Source of the DNA: CBFGWV01 sp965652545
GTDB taxonomy: Bacteria; Pseudomonadota; Gammaproteobacteria; Competibacterales; Competibacteraceae
DNA: 16,386 nt
NCBI GenBank assembly: GCA_965652545.1
Contig: CBFGWV010000083.1
Location: 1-16,386 of the forward strand
Direction: 5' to 3'
Position numbers and translations under genes: made by a program. Every line of letters starts with the position of its first letter. Position 1 is the first letter of the stretch. A model generated the notes under the pieces. It was not told where the DNA came from, did not search any database, and was given only the letters and a program-made list of their open reading frames with translations. Shown here in pieces: positions 1 through 6,303 of the stretch.

Positions 1-407
1 TTGCCGGTCTCCGCGAACTGCGCCCGGAAAGCATCGTAATCGCCACCGGCGGCGACCTCCGCCAAGGCTCCCGAGGTCTCCTGCAGGCCTTGCACCTTGC
101 TCAGAAAATCCTCCCAATCGGACCAGATCTCCGCCTTCGCATCCGTATCACCCTCACCAGAGCCCTCCGCAAAGCCCTCCTCCATGCGCAGGCTGAGCTG
201 GTGGATCAACGACGCATTGCGGGCCGCGATATCCGCGTCGAACGCCATATCCCCCTTGGCCATGGCACCCAAAGGGCCGAAATTCCAGCGGATCACCTGC
301 ATCAGCGATTGCCGATAGGTAATCACGTCCTCCGGCTTGGTCTGCGCCTGTCCCAGCAACGGCATGGCGGCGGCCAGAACGGCCAGGGTCAATATAGAAC
401 GACGCAT
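1..407 (-). CDS. Cytochrome c' (partial, C-terminus beyond window)
   Basis: Periplasmic four-helix-bundle c-type cytochrome of the cytochrome c' family, known for binding NO and CO at a five-coordinate haem. The 135 visible residues begin with a signal peptide (MRRSILTLAVLAAAMPLLGQAQ, cleavage probably after Ala-21 or Gln-22). The mature start TKPEDVITYRQS closely resembles the family pattern KPEDAxKYRxS, followed by a xxFGPLGAMAKG helix region and the EIWSDWEDF segment, which matches the family's EIWSD helix. The C-terminal CxxCH haem site lies outside the window, so haem attachment is inferred. The ATG at 407 is chosen for its AAGGAG ribosome site (414-419) six bases upstream. It is divergent from the small gene at 534. 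The reading frame is open to the edge with no sign of damage. A role in nitrosative stress or electron transfer is family knowledge only. Confidence 0.85.
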   Translation of the reverse strand, partial: MRRSILTLAVLAAAMPLLGQAQTKPEDVITYRQSLMQVIRWNFGPLGAMAKGDMAFDADIAARNASLIHQLSLRMEEGFAEGSGEGDTDAKAEIWSDWEDFLSKVQGLQETSGALAEVAAGGDYDAFRAQFAETG

Positions 408-413
408 TGACAA

Positions 414-419
414 CTCCTT
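414..419 (-). promoter_or_regulatory. Ribosome binding site of cytochrome c' gene
   Basis: AAGGAG on the minus strand, six bases before the ATG at 407. It fixes the start of the partial cytochrome c' gene. Confidence 0.7.
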
Positions 420-521
420 GGACTGGATCCAGGGAACGCCCCTGTCCGTACAAAGATAGACCGAGCCCGCACGACTGGCCCGGGAAATGCATCGATACAA
501 AGCATGGTGATCGATAGTCCT

Positions 522-526
522 GGAGA
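522..526 (+). promoter_or_regulatory. Ribosome binding site that selects start 534
   Basis: GGAGA lies seven bases before the ATG at 534. The in-frame ATG at 504 has no purine-rich tract ahead of it, so the shorter protein is preferred. Confidence 0.6.
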
Positions 527-533
527 CACTGCC

Positions 534-923
534 ATGAAGGCCCGCCAACACTGCCCAAACCCCACATCCAGCGCCGCCACGACCGGGGATGCGCCACTGA
601 CGGCTGACGCACTGCGTCGGGAGAACCGAATTTTCGGCAACTGCGGCGGCACCAGTGCGTCCAACCGCAACCTCGGCTTTGTACCGGCGTTCCTGGATAC
701 GGCCACCAATTACGTCTACCGCGCCTGCTTTCGCAACGGGCAGCCCGCCCCAGTCCACTTGCTCGACGGCCTGCCGGCCGACCTGGTCATCTGTCAGGCC
801 GAGGACGGCCGAGTGACTGCGGTCAAACCCTCGGTGATTTCCGGCTTCCTGCGCGGCAACCGCTTTTACACCCGCGAACAGGCCGCCGCGGCGGTCGGCG
901 ACACACTCACTGCCTGTGCTTGA
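534..923 (+). CDS. Uncharacterised small protein, 129 aa
   Basis: I do not recognise a named family or function. The protein begins MKARQHCPNP. Its first ~25 residues are low in structure, and the rest (residues 28-120) reads as a compact globular domain. That part contains ENRIFGNCGGTS, GFVPAFLDTATNYVYR, HLLDGLPADLV, DGRVTAVKPSVISGF and the C-terminal RFYTREQAA. Five cysteines occur (7, 37, 65, 87, 128), none in a recognisable CxxC. There is no signal peptide or membrane segment, so a cytoplasmic location is likely. Start 534 is preferred over 504 because of the GGAGA site. The stop lies 6 bp from the stop of rluE on the other strand. Codon use looks like its neighbours and the sequence is clearly protein-like. 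A conserved single-domain protein is the best description. Confidence 0.75.
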   Translation: MKARQHCPNPTSSAATTGDAPLTADALRRENRIFGNCGGTSASNRNLGFVPAFLDTATNYVYRACFRNGQPAPVHLLDGLPADLVICQAEDGRVTAVKPSVISGFLRGNRFYTREQAAAAVGDTLTACA

Positions 924-929
924 ACCGCG

Positions 930-1496
930 CTAACGGATTTGCCGCCACGCCAGCTCGCCGGCGACCTCTCGCCATTGCCCCGGCACCAGCCCATCGACCC
1001 GCCACGGCCCTATCGCCACACGCACCAGACGCAGGGTCGGGAACCCGACCGCCGCCGTCATCCGCCTGACCTGCCGATTACGCCCCTCGTGTATCGTCAA
1101 CTCGATCCAGGTGGTCGGAATGTGCGCGCGAAAGCGAACCGGGGGGTCGCGCGGCCATAGCATCGGTTCGTCCATCAGGCATCGCGCGGCGGCCGGGAGG
1201 GTCGGGCCATCGTTCAACACGAGGCCGCGACGCAGGGGCTCGAGATCGGCCTCGCATGGGGCACCTTCGACCTGCGCCCAATAGGTCTTCGGCAGCTTGA
1301 ACCGCGGGTTGGCGATACGCGCCTGCAGGCGGCCGTCGTCGGTCAGCAGCAGCAAGCCCTCGCTGTCCTTGTCCAGCCGCCCGGCCGGGTACACCCCGGG
1401 CAGGTCGATATAATCGGCCAGACGCGCCCGTCCGGTGTCGTCGCTGAACTGCGAGAGCACGTTGAAAGGTTTGTTGAAGAGGATCAGCCGGCTCAC
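930..1496 (-). CDS. rluE: 23S rRNA pseudouridine synthase RluE
   Basis: A pseudouridine synthase of the RsuA/RluB-E-F family. In Escherichia coli, RluE makes pseudouridine 2457 in helix 89 of 23S rRNA. The 188-residue protein lacks an S4 domain, as RluE does. It opens with LILFNKPFNVLSQFSDD, carries the catalytic GRLDKDSEG motif with the predicted nucleophile Asp-42, and ends with the family block IPTTWIELTIHEGRNRQVRRM near residues 127-146. NDGPTLP and WPRDPPVR also match E. coli RluE closely, which favours RluE over RluB or RsuA. The start is GTG at 1496, overlapping the stop of the upstream hydrolase as GTGA (1493-1496). No Shine-Dalgarno is evident, so translation is probably coupled. It is the last gene of the ten-gene minus-strand run and converges on the 534-923 gene with a 6-bp gap. 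Confidence 0.93.
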   Translation of the reverse strand: MSRLILFNKPFNVLSQFSDDTGRARLADYIDLPGVYPAGRLDKDSEGLLLLTDDGRLQARIANPRFKLPKTYWAQVEGAPCEADLEPLRRGLVLNDGPTLPAAARCLMDEPMLWPRDPPVRFRAHIPTTWIELTIHEGRNRQVRRMTAAVGFPTLRLVRVAIGPWRVDGLVPGQWREVAGELAWRQIR

Positions 1497-2278
1497 GTGT
1501 GATCGAGGACGAACCCGGCGAAGCGGTCCAGCACGGCATCGCCGGCCTGCAAGTGCGGCGCGTGCCCGCAGTCGGGGATCATCCAGCCGGTGGTGGGGCC
1601 GCCGCTGTGGCGGACGATCAAATCCACCTGCTCGGCCGTGCCGTACTCATCGCCCTCGCCCTGCGCCGCCAGCACCGGACAAGCGATGCTCGCGAGCCGG
1701 TCGACCATCTGCCAGTGGGCGAACGCCGGTTGCAGCCACGTATCCGCCCAACCGCCGAAGGTCGCGGCCGTCTTCTCGCCGTGGTAGCGGGCCAGCCGCG
1801 CGGGCAGGTCGGTATTGTGGAAGGCCTCGCGCGCCTGGCGGATACCGGCCAGGGTTTCCGGCTCGACGATCACATGCGCGGCCATGGTCAGAGCCGCCAG
1901 CGGCCCCCGCGGGTGAAAGGCCGCGTACAACAGCGCAATGGTGCCCCCGTCGCTGTGACCGACGAGGACAGGGTCCGCGATACCGGCGGCCGCAAGAATC
2001 CCCGGCAGGACGACGTGCGATTCCCTGTCCAGGTAATCCAGCGGCCGCGGCCCGTCCAGCGGGTCGGAGCCACCGAAGCCGCGCCGCTCGTAGATGAAGC
2101 CGGCGCACCCGGTGGCCTGGCATAGCCGGGCGGGAAAGTCCTTCCACTGCGCGATGGAGCCCAGCCCTTCGTGCAGGAACACCAGCGTGCCCCGGCGCGG
2201 CACAGCCGGCCGCAACCAGCGTGCGGCCAAACGGGCGCCATCGACCTGATACGCCGTATCACTGATCGCCAGGCTCAC
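1493..2278 (-). CDS. Alpha/beta-fold hydrolase
   Basis: A 261-residue cytoplasmic alpha/beta hydrolase; the substrate is unknown. The fold signature is complete. An oxyanion-hole strand FLHEGLGS lies at about residues 34-41, followed by YERRGFGGSD. The nucleophile elbow GHSDGG has Ser-109, the acid is probably Asp-210 in QGEGDEYG, and the base is His-239 in DCGHAPH. A cap region rich in Ala, His and Trp lies between residues 130 and 190. There is no signal peptide. The start is GTG at 2278, overlapping the LON-gene stop (2275-2278, GTGA). A GGAGG about ten bases upstream, inside the end of the LON gene, could help initiation. It overlaps rluE in the same way, so the three genes are probably translated as a coupled set. 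An esterase, thioesterase or C-C hydrolase are all possible, and neighbours do not decide between them. Confidence 0.88.
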   Translation of the reverse strand: MSLAISDTAYQVDGARLAARWLRPAVPRRGTLVFLHEGLGSIAQWKDFPARLCQATGCAGFIYERRGFGGSDPLDGPRPLDYLDRESHVVLPGILAAAGIADPVLVGHSDGGTIALLYAAFHPRGPLAALTMAAHVIVEPETLAGIRQAREAFHNTDLPARLARYHGEKTAATFGGWADTWLQPAFAHWQMVDRLASIACPVLAAQGEGDEYGTAEQVDLIVRHSGGPTTGWMIPDCGHAPHLQAGDAVLDRFAGFVLDHT

Positions 2279-2934
2279 GATTCGTCATCCTCCATATCGT
2301 CGACGTCGTCCGCCGTGTCGTCATCGTCCGAGTCCTCCAACTGCCCTTCGGCCCGCGCCTGGAGCAAGGCCCCGATCACCGCCATGCGCTGCTCGCCCGA
2401 GCGCATCTCCAGCAAGGCTTGGCGGGCCGCCGTGGGGATGGGCAACAACTCGGACAGGCGATGACTGACCCAGGCGACATCGTCCCAGTCTTCGCACAGG
2501 ATGCGCCGGTAGCCGGACAACTCGGCCCGGTTGAGAATATCGCGCAGCAGCTTGAGCAAGGCGGTGTACTGCGCGGGAACCGGCACCGACGGCTCCGGCG
2601 CCAACCACTGCACCTCGCCCAAAACCAAACCATCGTCGCGGCTGTGGTGGCGAATGACCATGAAGCGTGCCTCGCCGCGACAGGTCAGGCCCAGCAGCCC
2701 GTCGTCGAGCTGGTCGAAGTCCACGATGCGCGCCGCGGTGCCCTGCGGCCAGAAATCCGCCGCCCCCGTCTCCTGCCCGTCCTTGATGAGCACGACACCG
2801 AAGGGCTCACCGGCACGCAGGCGCTCGCTGACCATGTCGAGGTATCGGGGCTCGAAGATGCGCAGGTTGAGCGGCCCGCCGGGAAACAGCACCGTGTGCA
2901 GGGGGAACAGCGGTATGGTCGCATCGACGGTCAT
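2275..2934 (-). CDS. LON substrate-binding-domain protein
   Basis: A 219-residue stand-alone LON N-terminal (substrate-binding) domain protein with no AAA+ ATPase or protease domain. The opening block IPLFPLHTVLFPGGPLNLRI continues into FEPRYLDM (residues 7-34) and is the standard start of this domain. FGVVLIKDG and a GEARFMVIRH segment follow, then a helical part (121-195) typical of the Lon N-domain. The C-terminus is a very acidic tail (about residues 199-219, mostly Asp and Glu), absent from the core domain and probably disordered. The ATG at 2934 has a strong AGAGGAAG site with GAGG six bases upstream. This is one of the few independent ribosome sites in the run, after a 16-bp gap from ubiX. 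Members of this family are common in Proteobacteria, but their role is unsettled. Recognition of unfolded protein is inference from Lon. Confidence 0.88.
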   Translation of the reverse strand: MTVDATIPLFPLHTVLFPGGPLNLRIFEPRYLDMVSERLRAGEPFGVVLIKDGQETGAADFWPQGTAARIVDFDQLDDGLLGLTCRGEARFMVIRHHSRDDGLVLGEVQWLAPEPSVPVPAQYTALLKLLRDILNRAELSGYRRILCEDWDDVAWVSHRLSELLPIPTAARQALLEMRSGEQRMAVIGALLQARAEGQLEDSDDDDTADDVDDMEDDES

Positions 2935-2950
2935 TCACTTCCTCTGGCGA

Positions 2951-3553
2951 TCAGCCCCAGCGGGTCATCAATGTATTGTCGACGTCCAGTTGGTCCAATA
3001 CCCGGGCGACGATGAAATCCACCAGTTCGGACACCTGCTGCGGCCGGTGATAAAACCCCGGGTTGGCGGGCAGTATCACCACGCCCTGGCGGGCCAGGGC
3101 GAGCATGTTCTCCAGGTGAATCACCGAGAAGGGCGTCTCGCGCACCACGAGGATGAGCTTGCGTCCCTCCTTGATCACCACGTCGGCGGCGCGTTCGATG
3201 AGGTTGTCCGAGGCGCCGGTGGCAATGGAGGACAACGTGGCCGTGGTGCACGGGCAGACGACCATCGCACGCGGCACGGACGAGCCGCTGGCCACCGGCG
3301 CGGTCCACTCTTCCTTGCCGAACACACGCAGCCGCGCCTCGTCCACCCCGTGACGTTCGGCCAGGTAGCGGCGTATCTCCGCCGGTCGGCCGGGCAGTTC
3401 CAGGTCTGTCTCCATACCGATGACCAGCTGCGCCGGTTTGGACAGCATCAGGTCGACCTGCTGACCGGCGGCGAGCAGGCACTCCAGCAGACGCAGCCCG
3501 TACTGGGCGCCGGAGGCGCCGGTGAAGGCCAGCGCGACCGGTCTGTCGTTCAT
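2951..3553 (-). CDS. ubiX: Flavin prenyltransferase UbiX
   Basis: UbiX joins dimethylallyl phosphate to FMN, making the prenylated FMN cofactor used by the UbiD decarboxylase in ubiquinone synthesis. The 200-residue length is normal for the family. The FMN-binding start ALAFTGASGAQYGLRLLE (residues 7-24) and VVCPCTTATLSSIATGASDN (98-117) are present. NLIERAADVVIKE and the RETP motif (138-141), continuing FSVIHLENML, are also typical and form the prenyl-phosphate and flavin site. The ATG at 3553 forms a 4-bp ATGA overlap with the mpl stop (3550-3553). The open frame extends upstream to 3661, but those extra residues lie inside mpl and are not UbiX-like. No ubiD lies in the window, so the partner must be elsewhere. 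mpl-ubiX adjacency is also seen in pseudomonads. Confidence 0.93.
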   Translation of the reverse strand: MNDRPVALAFTGASGAQYGLRLLECLLAAGQQVDLMLSKPAQLVIGMETDLELPGRPAEIRRYLAERHGVDEARLRVFGKEEWTAPVASGSSVPRAMVVCPCTTATLSSIATGASDNLIERAADVVIKEGRKLILVVRETPFSVIHLENMLALARQGVVILPANPGFYHRPQQVSELVDFIVARVLDQLDVDNTLMTRWG

Positions 3554-4926
3554 ACCGCGACCGCCGGGCTGGACAAGGCCGTCAGCAGGCGCTGATGCAC
3601 GCCGCCGAAGCCGCCATTGCTCATGACGATCACCACATCGTCCGCTCTGGCCTGTGCGCACACCGCAGCGGTCAGCGTATCCAAATCGGTAAACACCGTA
3701 CCACGCCCGTCCAAACCTTCGGCAATGCCTTGCAAGGACCAGCTCAGCTGCGGCGGCTGGTACAGCAAAGCCTTGTCGGCCGCGGCGAAGGCCGGTGCCA
3801 GACGCGACTGGAACACCCCTTGTTTCATGGAATTGGAGCGCATTTCCGCGACCGCGATGACGCGTCCGCCGGCGGCCACGAGGTTGCGCGCGGCCTCCAG
3901 GGTGGCGGCGATGGCGGTCGGGTGGTGGGCGAAGTCATCGTACACCCGCACACCGGCGGCCTCGCCGCGCAGTTCCAGGCGGCGCTTCACCCCGGCGAAA
4001 CCGGCCAGGGCTTCGCAACACAGTGCCGGTGGCACACCGGCGTGCGCGGCGGCGGCGATGGCCGCCAGTGCGTTGTCGACGTTGAACCGGCCGCGGATGG
4101 ACCACGCCACCGTCCCCACCGGCCGGCCGGCACGGTGCACGGCGAAGCGCGAGCCGTCGGCGGCGACCTCTGTGACGCCCCAGTCGTCACCGCCCAATCG
4201 CTCGACCGGTGTCCAGCAACCCTGCGCCAGCACGGCCTCCAAGGCCTCGTCGCCGGCACGGGTGAAGATGCCGCCGTTGCCGGGAACGGTACGCACCAGG
4301 TGGTGAAACTGACGCTGGATGGCCGCAAGGTCGGGATAGATATCGGCGTGATCGAACTCCAGGTTGTTCATCACCAGGGTGCGCGGACGGTAATGGACGA
4401 ACTTGGCACGCTTGTCGAAGAACGCCGTGTCGTATTCATCGGCCTCGACCACGATGTGCGGCCCGCTGCCCAAGCGCGAGGACACCTCGAAGTTGCCGGG
4501 CATGCCGCCGATGACGAAACCCGGCTCAAGCCCGGCGTAGTCGAGGATCCAGGCGATCATGGCACTGGTGGTGGTCTTGCCGTGGGTGCCGGCGACGGCG
4601 ATGACCCAGTGGTCGCGCAGCACCTGTTCGGCCAGCCATTGGGCGCCGGAGACATACGGCAGGCCGCGATCGAGCACGGCCTCCACCGCCGGGTTGCCGC
4701 GGCTCAGGGCATTGCCGATGATCACCAGGTCCGGCGCGGGCTCCAGATGTTCGGGCAGGTAACCGTCCAGAATGTCGATGCCCAGCGCGGCGAGCTGGGT
4801 GCTCATGGGCGGATAGGCCTGTGCGTCGCTGCCGGTGACCGTGTACCCCAGAGCCCGCGCCAGCGCGGCGAGCCCCGCCATGAACGTCCCGCAGACACCC
4901 AGGATGTGTATGTGCTGTCCGCTCAC
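3550..4926 (-). CDS. mpl: UDP-MurNAc:L-Ala-D-Glu-mDAP ligase Mpl
   Basis: Mpl is a Mur-ligase family enzyme of peptidoglycan recycling. It joins the salvaged tripeptide L-Ala-gamma-D-Glu-meso-Dap to UDP-MurNAc with ATP in the cytoplasm. With the GTG start at 4926 the protein has 458 residues, against 457 in E. coli. The order of motifs is correct. An N-terminal nucleotide fold begins HIHILGVCGTFMAGLA (5-20). The P-loop AGTHGKTTTSAM falls at about 112-123. Then come the VVEADEYDTAFFD Mg/ATP block, NLEFDHADIY, the RGRFNVDNALAA segment, and VYDDFAHHPTA at the C-terminal domain boundary. The HIHILGVCGT start and the FDHAD and FAHHPT blocks distinguish it from MurC. The start is assigned from the GTGA overlap with the upstream membrane gene (4923-4926). 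The longer frame to 5517 reads through that gene and is rejected. Confidence 0.95.
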   Translation of the reverse strand: MSGQHIHILGVCGTFMAGLAALARALGYTVTGSDAQAYPPMSTQLAALGIDILDGYLPEHLEPAPDLVIIGNALSRGNPAVEAVLDRGLPYVSGAQWLAEQVLRDHWVIAVAGTHGKTTTSAMIAWILDYAGLEPGFVIGGMPGNFEVSSRLGSGPHIVVEADEYDTAFFDKRAKFVHYRPRTLVMNNLEFDHADIYPDLAAIQRQFHHLVRTVPGNGGIFTRAGDEALEAVLAQGCWTPVERLGGDDWGVTEVAADGSRFAVHRAGRPVGTVAWSIRGRFNVDNALAAIAAAAHAGVPPALCCEALAGFAGVKRRLELRGEAAGVRVYDDFAHHPTAIAATLEAARNLVAAGGRVIAVAEMRSNSMKQGVFQSRLAPAFAAADKALLYQPPQLSWSLQGIAEGLDGRGTVFTDLDTLTAAVCAQARADDVVIVMSNGGFGGVHQRLLTALSSPAVAV

Positions 4927-5441
4927 GTTCGCAGAATCCCCTGCACCAGAATGGTCACCGACCATTGAAACCCAAAGGCTATGGCATTGCCCAGCCATAG
5001 CGGCATGTTCAGCGCGTGCCGCAGCACGTGGCCGATGACAACGACCGACCAGATCCACACCGCCAACGAGAGCAGCGAGGGCAGCAGGGCATCGGGGGTC
5101 GACTGGACGCGCACGTACCACATGAACACCGGCCAAAGGCCTAAGTTCAGCAGCATCTGCGACCCACACAAGGCCGTGAACGTCTGCGGCCAGCGAGCGA
5201 ACACCCCCCGGCTCCAGAGGATCGTCGCGAGCAGGCCGGCGGAGAGGGCCATATCCAGCGCGGACAGGAAAACCGCCGTACGGACATCGTAAAGCGCACG
5301 CGACACCATGACACCCACCATGAAGTACGCCACGGCGGTCAGCCACAGCAACACCGGGGCGGCGGGCACATCCTGAGGTCCCCGGCGCAGCAGGCAGATA
5401 TCGAGATACAAACGGAACAGGGCGGCCACGGGATGGCTCAA
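4923..5441 (-). CDS. Uncharacterised multi-pass inner-membrane protein
   Basis: A 172-residue hydrophobic protein of unknown function. About five membrane helices are visible, near residues 29-48, 54-76, 86-107, 118-140 and 148-168. The short N-terminal stretch HPVAALFRLYLDICLLRRGP leads into QDVPAAP, ahead of the first helix. A similar RRGPQD-like start is one I associate with small conserved membrane proteins of gammaproteobacteria, but I cannot name the family. The TTG at 5441 is proposed as the start because it overlaps the hslO stop by 4 bp (TTGA, 5438-5441), like the other junctions here. The open frame upstream to 5531 is antiparallel to nothing but runs inside hslO in another frame. 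The position between hslO and mpl suggests an envelope-linked role; that is inference only. Confidence 0.75.
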   Translation of the reverse strand: MSHPVAALFRLYLDICLLRRGPQDVPAAPVLLWLTAVAYFMVGVMVSRALYDVRTAVFLSALDMALSAGLLATILWSRGVFARWPQTFTALCGSQMLLNLGLWPVFMWYVRVQSTPDALLPSLLSLAVWIWSVVVIGHVLRHALNMPLWLGNAIAFGFQWSVTILVQGILRT

Positions 5442-6301
5442 TGGGTATGTGGGTCGGCCGGTTCCGCTCCGCTGAGCAAGGCCTCCACATCCACCGCGTC
5501 GAAGCGGTAGCCGGCACCGCAGAATTCGCAATCCACTGCCACCTCGCCCTGCTCGCTCACCAGGGCACGCGCGTCATCGGCACCCAGGCCGACGATCATC
5601 GCGGCGATGCGCTCGCGGGAACAACGGCAGCGGAAGGCCACGCTGGCCGGCTCGAACACGCGCAGGGTTTCTTCGTGGTAGAGGCGGTGCATCAGCGTCT
5701 CGGGCGGCAGCGACAGCAACTCGTCCGCGGAGACCGTGCTACCCAGGCGGGTGACGCGGTTCCACAGGTCGGCATCGTCCAGCTCGCCGGGCACGCGCTG
5801 GAGCATGAGACCGGCCGCGGTGTACGCGTTGGCCGCCAGATGCAGGCGCGTGGGCAGTTGCTCGGACTGCTGAAAATAGCCCTCGAGGGCATCGGCCAGG
5901 CGTCCGCCACCGAGGCTGACCACGCCCTGATAGGGGTCGCCACCACGACGGTCGTCGATGGTCATCACCAGGGTGCCCTCGCCGCACAGGTCCGCCAGGG
6001 CGGCGCTCTGGGGCAGTTCGGCCTGCCAACGCGCCAGGCCGCGCACGGTCTGGTCGGCAGTGACCTGCACCACCAGCAGGTGCACCGGGCCGGCGGCCTG
6101 GATCTGCAAGGTCAGGGTGCCGTCAAACTTGACCGTCGCGGCCATGAGCACGGCGGCGGCGACCGCCTCGCCGAGCAGATCGCGCACCACCGGCGGGTAC
6201 TGCGTGCGCGCCAGCAATGCCTGCCAGGCGGTCTCCAGATGCACGAATTCGCCGCGCACCGGCTCTTGCTCGAACAGAAACCGCTGCAAACCGTCGCTCA
6301 C
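5438..6301 (-). CDS. hslO: Redox-regulated chaperonin Hsp33
   Basis: Hsp33 is a cytoplasmic holdase that becomes active when oxidation releases its zinc and unfolds its C-terminal switch. The 287-residue sequence is collinear with E. coli Hsp33 (about 290). It starts SDGLQRFLFEQEPVRGEFV and continues with NxLGE-like DLLGEAVAAAVLMAAT, KFDGTLTLQIQ, the GYFQQSEQLPTRL segment (141-153) and LMHRLYHEE. All four zinc cysteines are present: Cys-225 and Cys-227 (RCRCSRER) and Cys-258 and Cys-261 (DCEFCGAGY). Redox switching should therefore be intact. Two GTG starts are possible. The one at 6301 has AAGAGG five bases upstream and is preferred. The one at 6307 gives a GTGA overlap with the gatB stop and adds two residues. 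The gene lies directly behind gatB and its stop overlaps the next gene. Confidence 0.94.
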   Translation of the reverse strand: MSDGLQRFLFEQEPVRGEFVHLETAWQALLARTQYPPVVRDLLGEAVAAAVLMAATVKFDGTLTLQIQAAGPVHLLVVQVTADQTVRGLARWQAELPQSAALADLCGEGTLVMTIDDRRGGDPYQGVVSLGGGRLADALEGYFQQSEQLPTRLHLAANAYTAAGLMLQRVPGELDDADLWNRVTRLGSTVSADELLSLPPETLMHRLYHEETLRVFEPASVAFRCRCSRERIAAMIVGLGADDARALVSEQGEVAVDCEFCGAGYRFDAVDVEALLSGAEPADPHTH

Positions 6302-6303
6302 GC

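Larger units (their letters stand above)
408..533. other. Divergent intergenic region, cytochrome c' / small protein
   Basis: A 126-bp gap between divergent genes that must carry both promoters if each gene is transcribed independently. I see no convincing sigma-70 pair on either strand. Two ATCGAT palindromes (491-496 and 510-515) sit just before the plus-strand gene. They are too short to call an operator. A TATCTT hexamer on the minus strand (453-458) could be a -10 box for the cytochrome gene but lacks a recognisable -35. Confidence 0.3.

Noticed and set aside
3595..4968. 457-codon open frame on the plus strand opposite mpl
   Set aside because: It is the antisense shadow of mpl in a GC-rich sequence. 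The translation is rich in His, Gly, Arg and Gln, has no recognisable domain, and the opposite strand encodes a clear Mpl.
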